Of a stretch of 64,000 nucleotides of DNA, positions 1 through 9,032 are shown piece by piece (positions within the stretch are counted from its first letter, which is position 1; every line of letters begins with the position of its first letter). The position numbers and the translations under genes are program-made. This DNA is from an uncultured Aquitalea sp. (GTDB taxonomy: Bacteria > Pseudomonadota > Gammaproteobacteria > Burkholderiales > Chromobacteriaceae): positions 1 through 64,000 of the forward strand of contig NZ_CAMFLA010000008.1 of assembly GCF_945957525.1 (NCBI RefSeq). The letters are read 5' to 3'. The notes under the pieces were generated by a model. It was not told where the DNA came from and ran no database searches. It saw nothing but the letters and a program-made list of their open reading frames with translations.

Positions 1-1
1 C

Positions 2-31
2 ACGGAGAAAACCGGCATCGAGTGGTATTGA
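2..31 (+). CDS. 3' end of an upstream gene (partial, unidentified)
   Basis: The window opens inside a possible reading frame that reads TEKTGIEWY and stops at 29-31. It is followed about 50 bases later by a rho-independent terminator, which fits the end of a plus-strand transcription unit. Ten codons are too few to name the product. The other two frames also stop within 80 bases, so the frame choice is an inference. Confidence 0.35.
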   Translation, partial: TEKTGIEWY

Positions 32-82
32 TGCGGTAGTGAGCGACCTGTCCAGAGGGACGGGTTGCGCAGTGTGAATGGC

Positions 83-107
83 AAGGGCCGCCCCAGGGCG
101 GCCCTTG
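83..107 (+). terminator. Rho-independent terminator
   Basis: AAGGGCCGCC and GGCGGCCCTT form a strong hairpin with a short loop, followed by a T-containing tail. It sits after the partial gene at the left edge and before the convergent patatin-like gene, so it probably serves the plus strand; the stem is symmetrical enough to work both ways. Confidence 0.6.
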
Positions 108-159
108 TTGCGTTTGCCGAAGGCAGGACAGGCTTGCCAGCACCTCCTGTGCGGCGCAC

Positions 160-1206
160 TCAGTCCGCCTGGTGCAAACCCAGCTCCGCCGCATGCTCCC
201 GGCACAGATACTGGCCGGCGGCATAGCCTGCCCGATACAGGCCTGAGAGATTGGAGTAAGACCAGTCCAGCTCTTCCTCGCGCCGTTCCGGCGGGATGAA
301 GCGATCATAAGGCACGCGCAGCACGCTGGTGCGCGGTTTGCCGGCCGCATCCTTGTTGTGCAGCGCTTCAAACAGCTTTAGATCATCACGGGCTATCTCC
401 GTCAGCGGCGTGATGATGGACTGTACCCAAGCGTCGTAGAGATCGCGGGGCGGATGCAGCAGGTGCTCGCTGCCGAGCACATCGAACACCACTGTCGTAT
501 CGATGTGGGGGTGATCCTGAAACAGCCGCTTGAAGTTGAGCGTGTCGATGGCGGCGCCTTCGATGTAGTAGTCGCCGTCCAACAGATAGGGCGGATAAAT
601 GAAGGGAAAGGATAGCGCCGCCAGAAAATGCGCATGGCTGATAGTGTCCTTGCCCCAGCAATCCATGCGTTTCCGGCTGAGGTTGTAGGCGTTCAGATAG
701 AAGCGCGGGGCAATTTCACGCAGCGCCTTGAAATCGACGATATCCTCGATGAAAGGCACGTGGGCGCACAGGCCAGTACTTTGCGCCGACAGGTCGCTGG
801 GGCAGAGCGTGGCCATGGTCAGCGACATCCAGTCCGCCGCCAACCGTTGCAGCGGCCCCTGGTTGGCCTGGGCTTGTATGGCCTGCAACAGCGGGTTGGC
901 GCGCTGCCACTGCCGCCAGCCGTCAGCCAGCCAGCCTGGTTTGTTGAATACCTTGAAGTTGACCGGAAACTGCCGGTAAATCGCATCGGCCACGCCCATG
1001 TCGGCGAGACGGCTGAGCGCAGCGCGGGCGTCGCCCTGCTTGGGAACGGTATAGAGCAGGCCGACAATGGCACCGGCGCCCGAGGTGGAAATGATGTCGA
1101 ATTGCACGCCCGCTTCGATGAAGGCCACCAGCGTACCCGCCATCAGCGTGGCGTTGGGTGCGCCCCCTCCCAGTACCAGCGCTAGCGTTTTTTTCTTTTT
1201 CGCCAT
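160..1206 (-). CDS. Patatin-like phospholipase family protein
   Basis: A 348-residue protein resembling the patatin/RssA group of lipid acyl hydrolases, which use a Ser-Asp dyad. An LVLGGGAPN glycine-rich oxyanion segment lies near residue 10. The expected nucleophile elbow appears around residues 39-50 as STSGAGAIVG, and a DGDYYIEGA segment occupies the place of the DG[GA] aspartate motif in the C-terminal half. The canonical GxSxG spacing is not met, because the residue two before the serine is Ser and the residue two after is Ala. Catalysis is therefore uncertain, although the surrounding framework is typical of the family. No signal peptide is visible, so it is probably cytoplasmic or peripheral to the membrane. 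It is transcribed alone, with a copy of the recurrent 10-mer TTCGGCCAAC immediately upstream at 1208. Confidence 0.75.
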   Translation of the reverse strand: MAKKKKTLALVLGGGAPNATLMAGTLVAFIEAGVQFDIISTSGAGAIVGLLYTVPKQGDARAALSRLADMGVADAIYRQFPVNFKVFNKPGWLADGWRQWQRANPLLQAIQAQANQGPLQRLAADWMSLTMATLCPSDLSAQSTGLCAHVPFIEDIVDFKALREIAPRFYLNAYNLSRKRMDCWGKDTISHAHFLAALSFPFIYPPYLLDGDYYIEGAAIDTLNFKRLFQDHPHIDTTVVFDVLGSEHLLHPPRDLYDAWVQSIITPLTEIARDDLKLFEALHNKDAAGKPRTSVLRVPYDRFIPPERREEELDWSYSNLSGLYRAGYAAGQYLCREHAAELGLHQAD

Positions 1207-1339
1207 CTTCGGCCAACCTTCACATGGTTTTATTTGGGTGAATTATGCCGCATGAATCAGAAATATAGTGCTTATAGTTACGAAATTTCTGAATTTTGAG
1301 GTACGTTTTCGTTGATGCTGACTACGTGGTTTTACCATG

Positions 1340-1358
1340 TACCTTGCAAAGCAAGGTA
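1340..1358. promoter_or_regulatory. Operator-like perfect inverted repeat upstream of the padR gene
   Basis: TACCTTGC-AAA-GCAAGGTA is a perfect 8-bp inverted repeat about 80 bases before the padR start. A lone half-site TGCAAGGTA recurs at 1413-1421, close to the ribosome binding site. PadR regulators commonly repress their own operon through palindromes of this size, so autoregulation is the natural inference. Confidence 0.55.
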
Positions 1359-1437
1359 TTGAGCGCTACCATGAGCCTTGTCCTCTCCGGCATGCGATCA
1401 TCTATCGTGCAATGCAAGGTAGAGGGGGAGCCGATCA

Positions 1438-1776
1438 ATGAAAACACAATTGAAAAAAGGCACGCTGGACATGTGCGTACTGGCGGCGCTGGCCGCTGGC
1501 GACAGTTACGCCTACGAGTTGGTGGGCATCCTGTCGCGCACCATGGAAGTCAGCGAAGGGACCATGTATCCGCTGATGCGCCGCCTGCAGGCGGAAGCCT
1601 GGGTCTCCACTTATCTGGTGGAGTCGGCCAGCGGGCCGTCCCGCAAGTACTACACCCTCACCGAGGAGGGCCGGCGACAGCTGGCCTGGATGCAACGCGA
1701 GTGGCGGGAATTCGTCAATGAAGTGAACGGTGTGCTGGGCCTGGCGGCCGGCGCCGCAGAAGGAGAGTCGTCATGA
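1438..1776 (+). CDS. PadR family transcriptional regulator
   Basis: A 112-residue winged-helix repressor of the compact PadR subfamily. The N-terminal KKGTLDMCVLAAL helix, the YAYELVGIL segment, the recognition region SEGTMYPLMRRLQ (about residues 39-51) and the SRKYYTLTEEGRRQL wing are all present. The start ATG at 1438 is preceded by GGGGGAG. Its stop overlaps the start of the next gene by 4 bases (ATGA), which indicates translational coupling. PadR genes coupled to a DUF1700/HAAS membrane protein are a recurrent two-gene unit in bacteria, often tied to envelope stress; the signal sensed here is unknown. The upstream perfect palindrome suggests self-repression. Confidence 0.9.
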   Translation: MKTQLKKGTLDMCVLAALAAGDSYAYELVGILSRTMEVSEGTMYPLMRRLQAEAWVSTYLVESASGPSRKYYTLTEEGRRQLAWMQREWREFVNEVNGVLGLAAGAAEGESS

Positions 1777-2603
1777 GCGAGCAGGAATTCATCCGTCAGT
1801 TGCAGGAGGCCTTGTCCCGTTTGCCGGAGCGCGAGCGTCAGGAAATTCTCGACGACTATCGCGAGTATTTCCGTGATGGCGCGGAAGCGGGGCGCAGCGA
1901 GGCCGATATTGCGGCGGGGCTGGGCGACCCGCGTCAGCTGGCGCGAGAGCTGGCCGCGCGCCATCACATTCAGCAATGGGAAAGCCGCAAAAGCTTCGGC
2001 AACTTGTTCGCCGTAGTCGGCGCCATTGCCGGGCTGGGTTTTCTCAACTTTCTGCTGGCCATCCCCTTCATGTTCTACCTATGGATGCTCACCATGGCCG
2101 CTCTGGCGTCCACGGGCATCCTGATTGGCGGCGTCGTGGTATTCGGCACGCTGGTTTGCAATGAGCTGTTTGGCTGGCCGGCCATTCACGAAGGCCGGGA
2201 TGTGCGGGCGGTATGGTCGGCGCTTGAAGAGGGCGGGCCTTCGGCCAACATCCATATCAACGGCGACGGCGGCGAGAAGGTGGAAGTGCTGCGTGATGCA
2301 TCCAGCGGTCGCGCCAGCATCCATATTCTCTCCAGCGATGGCTCGATCAGCCTGGAGCGCGGCGCCAGTGACGCCGTGGGCCGGTTGCGCATCGAGGACG
2401 ACAAGGGGAGCGTGGATATTGACGGCATCGGCTGGGGCGTCAGCCGCAAGGGTATGTTGGCTACCGGCATCGTCTTGATGATGCTGGGCGGCGGCGGCCT
2501 GTTCTTGTGCTACTTGCTGGCGCGCTGGACCTGGCGCGGCCTGATGTCTTATGGGCGCTACCAGCTGGGCTTGCTGGACAGGGCCAGGCGGACGGAGTCC
2601 TGA
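1773..2603 (+). CDS. DUF1700 / HAAS-domain membrane protein
   Basis: 276 residues. The N-terminal 65 residues form a helical HAAS/DUF1700-type domain (FIRQLQEALSRLP...EILDDYREYFRDGAEAGRSE...GLGDPRQLARELAA). Two hydrophobic segments follow at roughly residues 78-125. A beta-rich stretch with IHING...IHILSSDGSISL resembles adhesin-like DUF4097 repeats, and a final transmembrane helix lies near residues 228-250. Such proteins are thought to sit in the inner membrane and work with the PadR regulator encoded just upstream. The gene overlaps padR by 4 bases. Two copies of the recurrent 10-mer TTCGGCCAAC fall in and just after this gene (2240 and 2608). Confidence 0.75.
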   Translation: MSEQEFIRQLQEALSRLPERERQEILDDYREYFRDGAEAGRSEADIAAGLGDPRQLARELAARHHIQQWESRKSFGNLFAVVGAIAGLGFLNFLLAIPFMFYLWMLTMAALASTGILIGGVVVFGTLVCNELFGWPAIHEGRDVRAVWSALEEGGPSANIHINGDGGEKVEVLRDASSGRASIHILSSDGSISLERGASDAVGRLRIEDDKGSVDIDGIGWGVSRKGMLATGIVLMMLGGGGLFLCYLLARWTWRGLMSYGRYQLGLLDRARRTES

Positions 2604-2625
2604 TGCCTTCGGCCAACCATGAAAA

Positions 2626-2652
2626 ACGGACCCTTGATGGGTCCGTCTTTTG
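2626..2652 (+). terminator. Rho-independent terminator after the padR operon
   Basis: ACGGACCC-TTGAT-GGGTCCGT is a perfect 8-bp stem followed by CTTTTG. It lies 20 bases after the DUF1700 gene stop and separates it from the convergent apt gene. Confidence 0.8.
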
Positions 2653-2674
2653 TTCAGCGACGGCGTGCGGAGAC

Positions 2675-3232
2675 TCAGTGCCCGTCGTAGGAGCAGACGG
2701 TAAAGACGTCGAGTCCGCTGTCGCGAATCAGCTTGCCGCCGCCCAGTTCGGGCAGTTCGATGATGGCGGCGGCTTCCAGCACATCCGCCCCCAGTTTCTT
2801 CAGCAGCTTGTAGCCGGCCATCATGGTGCCGCCGGTGGCCACCAGATCATCGATCAGAATCACGCGGTCGCCCTGCTTGCAGGCGTCGGTGTGCATTTCC
2901 ACCGTGGCGTTGCCGTATTCCAGTTCGTATTCTTCCGCCACCGTGGTGAAGGGCAGCTTGCCTTTCTTGCGGATGGGCACGAAGCCGACGTTCAGCTCGT
3001 AGGCCAGTACGGAGCCAATGATGAAGCCGCGCGCGTCCAGGCCGGCGATCAGATCCACCTTTTCCGACATGTAGCGATGCACATAGATGTCGATCAGCAT
3101 GCGGAAAGTTTTCGGATTCTGCAGCAGAGGGGTGATGTCGCGGAACATCACGCCCTGGCTGGGCCAGTTCGGCACGGTGCGGATCCAGCCTTTGAGATAG
3201 CTGGAGTAGTCGAGATTGCTCAGGTTTTCCAT
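2675..3232 (-). CDS. apt: Adenine phosphoribosyltransferase
   Basis: 185 residues. It converts adenine and PRPP to AMP and pyrophosphate in purine salvage. The PRPP-binding signature [13 protein letters not shown] lies at residues 124-136. The family segments FRDITPLL (residues 30-37) and [10 protein letters not shown] (about 64-73) are also present. Length matches bacterial Apt (about 170-185). It lies downstream of, and on the same strand as, a purine permease gene, but a terminator hairpin intervenes at 3272-3302, so co-transcription would be partial at most. Together the two genes import and salvage purine bases. Confidence 0.95.
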   Translation of the reverse strand: MENLSNLDYSSYLKGWIRTVPNWPSQGVMFRDITPLLQNPKTFRMLIDIYVHRYMSEKVDLIAGLDARGFIIGSVLAYELNVGFVPIRKKGKLPFTTVAEEYELEYGNATVEMHTDACKQGDRVILIDDLVATGGTMMAGYKLLKKLGADVLEAAAIIELPELGGGKLIRDSGLDVFTVCSYDGH

Positions 3233-3271
3233 GGTATGAATCGTGTCCCGGAAAGGGCGCTTGCCAACAGG

Positions 3272-3302
3272 AAAAAGGCCCGCCGCGCAATGCGGCAGGC
3301 CC
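3272..3302 (-). terminator. Terminator between the purine permease gene and apt
   Basis: Read on the minus strand, GGCCTGCCGC and GCGGCGGGCC form a 10-bp stem with one mismatch, followed by TTTTTCC. It lies just after the permease stop and upstream of apt. Confidence 0.65.
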
Positions 3303-3327
3303 TCGGGTCCTTCGTATTATCCGGCGA

Positions 3328-4626
3328 TCAGGCGAAGAAAGCCAGTTTGAAGATCCACAGCGCGGCGATGACGACCACGGCCGGCTTCAGATCGGCGAAG
3401 CGACCGGCCAGAATTTTGATCACGGCGTAGCTGATGAAGCCGAAAGCGATGCCGTCGGCAATGGAGAAGGTGAACGGCATGGCCAGCGCGGTCATCACAG
3501 CCGGCGCGGATTCGGTCAGGTCGTTCCACTCGATCTCGGCCAGGCCGCGCGCCATCAGTACGGCGACATAACACAGCGCCGGCGCCGTCGCGTATGCCGG
3601 TACGGTTTTGGCCAGCGGGGAAATCCACAGGCAAGCCAGGAACAGCGCTGCCACCACAATGGCGGTCAGACCAGTACGACCGCCCACGGCGGTGCCGGCG
3701 GCGGATTCGATGTAAGCGGTGGTGGAGGAGGTGCCCATCACGGCGCCGGCGGTAATGGCGACGGAGTCGGCCAGCAGGGCGCGCTTCAGGCGCGGCAGTT
3801 TGCCGTCCTTGTCCAGCAGGCCGGCGCGGTGCGATACACCCACCAGGGTGCCGGTGGTGTCGAACAGGTCGACAAAGAAGAATACGAAGATCACACCGAT
3901 CAGGCCGGCGTTCAGGGCGCTATGGATGTCCATGGCCATGTAGGTGGGGGCCATGCTCGGCACAGGGGCGAAAATACCCTCGAACTTGGACAGACCCATC
4001 AGGATGGACAGCACGGTCACAATCAGGATGCCGATGATGATGGAGCCCGGCACGCGGCGATATTCCAGCGCCACGATCACGAAGAAGCCCAGAATGGCCA
4101 GCAGCGTGGTCGGGTTGTGCATGTCGCCCAGCGTCAGGTAGGTGGCCGGATGCGGCGCGATCACGCCGGCGTTCTTCAGCGCGATGATGGCGAGGAACAT
4201 GCCGACGCCGGCGGAAATGGCAAACTTCAGCGAGCGCGGAATGGCATTGACGATGGCTTCGCGCACCTTGAACAGGCTGACGATCAGAAAGACGATGCCG
4301 GAGATGAACACGGCGCCCAGCGCGGCTTGCCAGGGAATGCCCATGCCCTTGACCACGCTGAAGGTGAAGTAGGCGTTCAAGCCCATGCCGGGGGCCAGCG
4401 CAATAGGATAGTTGGCGACCAGGCCCATGATGGCGGTGCCCAGTGCGGCGGCCAGGCAGGTGGCCACGAATACCGCGTTCAGGTCCATGCCGGTGGCGGA
4501 CAGGATCAGCGGGTTGACCAGCACGATATAGGCCATGGTCAGGAAGGTGGTGAAGCCGGCGATCACTTCGGTCTTGACCGATGTGCCGTGTTCCCTCAGC
4601 TTGAAAAAGCTTTCCAGTATTTGCAT
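3328..4626 (-). CDS. NCS2-family purine (guanine/hypoxanthine/adenine) permease, AzgA-like
   Basis: 432 residues from the ATG at 4626, which has GGAG 10 bases upstream. A longer frame reaching 4716 exists, but its extra 30 residues are polar and unlike the family. The protein begins MQILESFFKLREHGTSVKTEVIAGFTTFLTMAY, typical of the AzgA/PbuG branch. It carries about 12-14 hydrophobic helices, the APGMGLNAYFTF motif, FFFVDLFDTTGTLVGVSHRAG and TSSTTAYIESAAGTAVGGRTG, all substrate-site landmarks of this branch. It should be an inner-membrane proton symporter bringing in purine bases for the downstream phosphoribosyltransferase. I saw no purine riboswitch in its leader. Confidence 0.92.
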   Translation of the reverse strand: MQILESFFKLREHGTSVKTEVIAGFTTFLTMAYIVLVNPLILSATGMDLNAVFVATCLAAALGTAIMGLVANYPIALAPGMGLNAYFTFSVVKGMGIPWQAALGAVFISGIVFLIVSLFKVREAIVNAIPRSLKFAISAGVGMFLAIIALKNAGVIAPHPATYLTLGDMHNPTTLLAILGFFVIVALEYRRVPGSIIIGILIVTVLSILMGLSKFEGIFAPVPSMAPTYMAMDIHSALNAGLIGVIFVFFFVDLFDTTGTLVGVSHRAGLLDKDGKLPRLKRALLADSVAITAGAVMGTSSTTAYIESAAGTAVGGRTGLTAIVVAALFLACLWISPLAKTVPAYATAPALCYVAVLMARGLAEIEWNDLTESAPAVMTALAMPFTFSIADGIAFGFISYAVIKILAGRFADLKPAVVVIAALWIFKLAFFA

Positions 4627-4709
4627 GAGTATTGAGCTCCGAGCCTTTGTTATCTGTGTATTGGAAAAACGCAAGATTTTACTTCGGCGTGAAGCTAAAT
4701 ACCTAAATC

Positions 4710-4736
4710 TTGACATGAAGATATCTTTGGTATTAA
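4710..4736 (+). promoter_or_regulatory. Possible sigma-70 promoter for gmk
   Basis: A perfect TTGACA (4710-4715) is followed after 15 bases by TATTAA (4731-4736). The spacer is short, so this is a candidate rather than a firm call. It lies about 60 bases before the gmk start, in the divergent gap with the purine permease gene. Confidence 0.4.
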
Positions 4737-4763
4737 CCGGAACTACCTTCTGTGATATCCTGA

Positions 4764-5426
<663 letters not shown>

Positions 5427-5495
5427 GCCCGGTTGGTGGATCGGCGCAAATCCGATATAGTTTTCCGCAGTTAACGCATTTCACGAAAGAGCAAC

Positions 5496-5702
5496 ATGGC
5501 CCGTATTACCGTTGATGATTGCCTGGATCGCATCCAGAACCGTTTCGACCTGACCCTGGCAGCGGCTTACCGCGCCCGTCAAGTGGCCTCTGGCGCTACC
5601 TCCTTTGTGGATGCCGGCCGTCACAAGCCCACCGTCGTGGCGCTGCGCGAAATCGCAGCCGGCCATGTCGGCAAGGAAATCCTGAGCCGCAACAAAAACT
5701 GA
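5496..5702 (+). CDS. rpoZ: DNA-directed RNA polymerase omega subunit
   Basis: 68 residues. [34 protein letters not shown] is the conserved omega N-terminus, and [16 protein letters not shown] is the conserved middle. Omega helps assemble the beta' subunit and contributes to the ppGpp site of RNA polymerase. It sits between gmk and spoT, about 70 bases after gmk, with AAAGAGC as ribosome binding site. The protein is shorter than the 91-residue E. coli version, as usual for betaproteobacteria. Confidence 0.95.
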   Translation: MARITVDDCLDRIQNRFDLTLAAAYRARQVASGATSFVDAGRHKPTVVALREIAAGHVGKEILSRNKN

Positions 5703-5725
5703 TCGTCGCGGCGAGCTGGGTGCGC

Positions 5726-7882
5726 ATGGAGACCGGGAGCGAACCGGCGGTCGATTACGACGCCATGATCGAGCAGGAGGCCGCGGCCTTCTTCGACGCC
5801 GCAGGGCGTTACCTCAGGCCGGAAGACGTTCAGCTGCTGAGGCAGGCCTTTCAGGTCAGCCGGGAGGCGCATGAAGGGCAAACCCGCAAGAGCGGGGAGC
5901 CCTACATCACGCACCCGCTGGCGGTGGCCACCATGCTGACGGACTGGCGGCTGGACGTGCAGGGCCTGTGTGCCGCTTTGCTGCACGACGTGCTGGAAGA
6001 CACCGGCGTCACCAAGCCCACGCTGGCGGAAAAGTTCGGCAAGGTGGTGGCCGATCTGGTTGACGGCCTGTCCAAGCTTGAGCGACTGGAGTACCAGACC
6101 AAGGAAACGGCCCAGGCGGAGAATTTCCGCAAGATGGTGCTGGCCATGGCGCGCGACGTCCGCGTCATCCTGGTCAAGCTGGCGGACCGGCTGCACAACA
6201 TGCGCACGCTGGATTCCATGCGGGAAGACAAGCGCCAGCGCATCGCGCTGGAAACGCTGGAAATCTACGCGCCCATCGCCAATCGCATCGGTCAGAACAA
6301 GGTTTATCGCGAGTTGCAGGATCTGGCTTTCAAGCACCTGCATCCGCATCGCTACAACGTGCTGTCAAAAGCAGTGCGCGCCGCGCGCGGCAATCGGCGC
6401 GAGGTAGTGGACAAGATTCTCAAGTCGGTCAGCCAGCGTCTGGTGGAAAGCAATATCGAAGCCACCATCAAGGGGCGCGAGAAAAACCTCTACAGCATCT
6501 ACAAGAAGATGCAGGAAAAGCATCTGTCTTTTTCCGAGGTGCTGGATATCTACGGCTTCCGCGTCGTGGTCAACGACATTCCCAGTTGCTATCTCGCGCT
6601 GGGCGCCCTGCACAGCCTCTACAAGCCCATTCCGGGCAAGTTCAAGGATTACATCGCCATTCCCAAGGGCAATGGCTACCAGAGTCTGCATACAACCCTG
6701 TTCGGCCCCTACGGCACGCCGGTGGAAATGCAGATTCGCACGCGTGAAATGAACGGCGTAGCGGAAGTGGGCGTGGCTTCGCACTGGATGTACAAGAGCG
6801 GCGACGCCGGCATCAATACGGCCCAGCAGCGCACGCACCAGTGGCTGCAGAGCATTCTGGACATGCAGGAGGAAAGCGACGACGCCGTCGAATTCCTCGA
6901 GCACATCAAGATCGACCTGTTTCCGGACGAGGTTTACGTCTTTACGCCCAAGGGCAAGATCATGGTGTTGCCGCAAGGCTCCACACCGGTGGATTTTGCC
7001 TATGCCGTGCATACCGATGTGGGGCATCGCTGCATTGCCGCGCGCGTCAATCATGTGCTGATGCCGCTGCGCACGGTGCTGCGCAATGGCGATACCGTAG
7101 AGGTCATCACCTCCACCCAGGCCAAGCCCAATCCATCTTGGCTGACTTTCGTCCAGAGCGGTCGCGCCCGCTCCGGCATCCGCAACTACCTGAAGAGTCT
7201 GCAGCGCGAAGAGGCTGCCGCGCTCGGCGACAAGCTGCTGCGGCAAGCGGTGGGCGCTCTGGCGGTATCCCCGCTGGTGCTGGATGACGATCTGCGTGTT
7301 GAATACCTTGCGCATTATGGCGAGAAGCTGACCTCCTTCCAGGAGGTGCTGGCTGATATTGGCGCCGGCAAGCTGCTGCCCATCGCGGTGGCGCGCCGCT
7401 TGGTTGAGCTGGCCGGCGAGCGACTGGGCGAAGAGGTGCGAGTGGGGCCGGTGGTGATTCGCGGCAACGAAGGCGGCACCGTGCAACTTTCCAACTGTTG
7501 CAATCCCTTGCCTGGCGACGACATTCTGGGTGTCATCACCAAGGGGCAGGGCTTGGTGATTCATCGCGTGGGCTGCCCTAATGTGCAGCGGGTTGATCAC
7601 GACAAGTTGCTGGATGTGAACTGGGAGACCCAGCGCGATCGCATGTATGGCGTGGCGGTCAGTGTGCTGGCGCGTAATGAGCGCGGCGCGCTCGCCGACA
7701 TTGCCGCCGCCATCTCCCAGGCTTCGGCCAACATCGAAAGTGTCGATACGCAAGACACGCACGTGGGCGATGGCTTCATCCACATTCATTTCCGCCTGCA
7801 GGTGGAGAGCGTTGCGCATCTGGAAAAAGTGCTGGGCGAGGTGCAAAACCTGGTGGTGGTGCAGCGCGCCGAGAGGAGATAG
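5726..7882 (+). CDS. spoT: Bifunctional (p)ppGpp synthetase/hydrolase
   Basis: 718 residues from the ATG at 5726; a GTG two codons earlier (5720) is an alternative. The open frame extends back into rpoZ in another frame, but those residues are out-of-frame rpoZ. Domains in order: HD hydrolase with LLHDVLEDTG (HD..ED at residues 87-92), RelA/SpoT synthetase with KNLYSIYKKM and YIAIPKGNGYQSLHT, TGS domain (VFTPKGKIMVLPQGSTPVDFAY), the conserved-cysteine helical region (SNCCNPLPGD) and a C-terminal ACT domain. The intact HD..ED motif argues for hydrolase activity, and the PGKFKD segment occupies the place of the RxKD-type motif typical of bifunctional enzymes. No strong ribosome binding site is visible, and coupling to rpoZ (23 bases upstream) is likely. 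thiS follows after 3 bases. Confidence 0.93.
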   Translation: METGSEPAVDYDAMIEQEAAAFFDAAGRYLRPEDVQLLRQAFQVSREAHEGQTRKSGEPYITHPLAVATMLTDWRLDVQGLCAALLHDVLEDTGVTKPTLAEKFGKVVADLVDGLSKLERLEYQTKETAQAENFRKMVLAMARDVRVILVKLADRLHNMRTLDSMREDKRQRIALETLEIYAPIANRIGQNKVYRELQDLAFKHLHPHRYNVLSKAVRAARGNRREVVDKILKSVSQRLVESNIEATIKGREKNLYSIYKKMQEKHLSFSEVLDIYGFRVVVNDIPSCYLALGALHSLYKPIPGKFKDYIAIPKGNGYQSLHTTLFGPYGTPVEMQIRTREMNGVAEVGVASHWMYKSGDAGINTAQQRTHQWLQSILDMQEESDDAVEFLEHIKIDLFPDEVYVFTPKGKIMVLPQGSTPVDFAYAVHTDVGHRCIAARVNHVLMPLRTVLRNGDTVEVITSTQAKPNPSWLTFVQSGRARSGIRNYLKSLQREEAAALGDKLLRQAVGALAVSPLVLDDDLRVEYLAHYGEKLTSFQEVLADIGAGKLLPIAVARRLVELAGERLGEEVRVGPVVIRGNEGGTVQLSNCCNPLPGDDILGVITKGQGLVIHRVGCPNVQRVDHDKLLDVNWETQRDRMYGVAVSVLARNERGALADIAAAISQASANIESVDTQDTHVGDGFIHIHFRLQVESVAHLEKVLGEVQNLVVVQRAERR

Positions 7883-7885
7883 ACG

Positions 7886-8086
7886 ATGCGTCTTAGCATC
7901 AATGGCGAGGAGCGCGAGTTCGCCTCCTTGCGTACGGTGTCTGATCTGGTGACGGCGCTCGAGCTGACTGGCAAGCGCGTCGCCGTGGAGCGCAATGGAG
8001 AGATAGTGCCCCGCAGTCTGCATGGCACCGCCATGTTGGCCGAAGGGGATGTGCTTGAAATCGTGGTGGCGGTTGGCGGAGGCTGA
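7886..8086 (+). CDS. thiS: Sulfur carrier protein ThiS
   Basis: 66 residues with a beta-grasp ubiquitin-like fold. [12 protein letters not shown] starts it and it ends in ...EIVVAVGGG; the terminal Gly-Gly is the site that is adenylated and thiocarboxylated to donate sulfur for the thiazole of thiamin. It starts 3 bases after the spoT stop with GAGAGGAG as ribosome binding site, so it is almost certainly on the spoT transcript. thiG follows within 25 bases. Confidence 0.93.
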   Translation: MRLSINGEEREFASLRTVSDLVTALELTGKRVAVERNGEIVPRSLHGTAMLAEGDVLEIVVAVGGG

Positions 8087-8108
8087 GCGCTCGGTGGGGA
8101 GAGAGAAG

Positions 8109-8903
8109 GTGCAGGATCAACTGGTCATCGCCGGCAAGGCGTACAACTCGCGTTTGCTGGTGGGTACGGGCAAATACCGTGATTTTCAGCAAACCGCCGA
8201 GGCGCTGGACGCTTCCGGCTGCGATATCGTCACGGTCGCCATTCGCCGCGTGAATCTGGGGCAGAATGCGGGCGAGCCCAATCTGCTCGATTTTCTGCCG
8301 AAAAACCGCTACACTCTGCTCCCCAATACGGCGGGCTGTTATTCCGCCGAAGACGCCATTCGCACCTTGCGCCTCGCGCGCGAGCTGCTGGACGACCATC
8401 GCCTGGTCAAGCTGGAAGTGCTGGGCGACTCGCAATCCCTGTTTCCCAATGTGAAGGAAACGCTGAAAGCCGCCGAAGTGCTGGTGGCCGAGGGCTTCGA
8501 CGTCATGGTGTACACATCGGACGATCCCATCATTGCGCGCGAGCTGGAGCAAATCGGTTGCTGCGCCATCATGCCGCTGGCCAGCCTCATCGGCTCGGGC
8601 ATGGGGATTCTCAATCCGTGGAATCTGAAACTGATCATCGAGCAGTCCAGCGTCCCCGTGCTGGTGGATGCCGGCGTCGGTACCGCATCCGATGCGGCTG
8701 TCGCCATGGAGCTGGGCTGCGATGGCGTGCTGATGAATACCGCGATCGCCGCAGCTGGCGAACCGGTGCTCATGGCCAGCGCCATGAAACTGGCTGTAGA
8801 AGCAGGCCGCGCCGCCTTCCGGGCGGGGCGGATGCCGAAACGTTTTTATAGTGCCGTACCTAGTTCTCCAAGTGAGGGGGTGATTTCTTCCCGCAAGCTG
8901 TGA
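8109..8903 (+). CDS. thiG: Thiazole synthase ThiG
   Basis: 264 residues from a GTG start at 8109 with GGAGAGAGAAG just upstream. The frame is open further upstream, but those residues overlap thiS and lack family resemblance. ThiG condenses deoxyxylulose 5-phosphate, dehydroglycine/iminoglycine and ThiS thiocarboxylate to form the thiazole phosphate. Visible landmarks are [11 protein letters not shown] near the N-terminus, [18 protein letters not shown] (with the Schiff-base lysine region) and [16 protein letters not shown]. The C-terminus is A/S-rich and ends GVISSRKL. It forms a spoT-thiS-thiG run; no other thiamin genes are in the window. Confidence 0.93.
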   Translation: MQDQLVIAGKAYNSRLLVGTGKYRDFQQTAEALDASGCDIVTVAIRRVNLGQNAGEPNLLDFLPKNRYTLLPNTAGCYSAEDAIRTLRLARELLDDHRLVKLEVLGDSQSLFPNVKETLKAAEVLVAEGFDVMVYTSDDPIIARELEQIGCCAIMPLASLIGSGMGILNPWNLKLIIEQSSVPVLVDAGVGTASDAAVAMELGCDGVLMNTAIAAAGEPVLMASAMKLAVEAGRAAFRAGRMPKRFYSAVPSSPSEGVISSRKL

Positions 8904-8946
8904 TGCGCAAAGCGCCACAAAAACCTTGCCGGGAACGCTTTACGCT

Positions 8947-8974
8947 TTTCCAATTCGCGCAACCTTGTTAAAAT
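8947..8974 (+). promoter_or_regulatory. Likely sigma-70 promoter of the rpsU-dnaG-rpoD operon
   Basis: TTTCCA (8947-8952) and TAAAAT (8969-8974) are separated by 16 bases and lie about 60 bases before rpsU. The -10 matches 5 of 6 positions and the -35 matches 4 of 6. No other candidate is stronger in this short gap after thiG. Confidence 0.45.
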
Positions 8975-9032
8975 GCCGTTTTTTATAGGCAAGGCTGCGT
9001 CCCTGCTTACGAAACTAAGGATACTTGATTCA

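Noticed and set aside
3829-4635. Long His/Gly-rich plus-strand ORF opposite the purine permease gene
   Set aside because: It is the antisense of a well-recognised transporter; its low-complexity composition is typical of complementary frames in GC-rich genes. The same applies to the long antisense frames under spoT, dnaG, rpoD, lysA, accC and the symporter.
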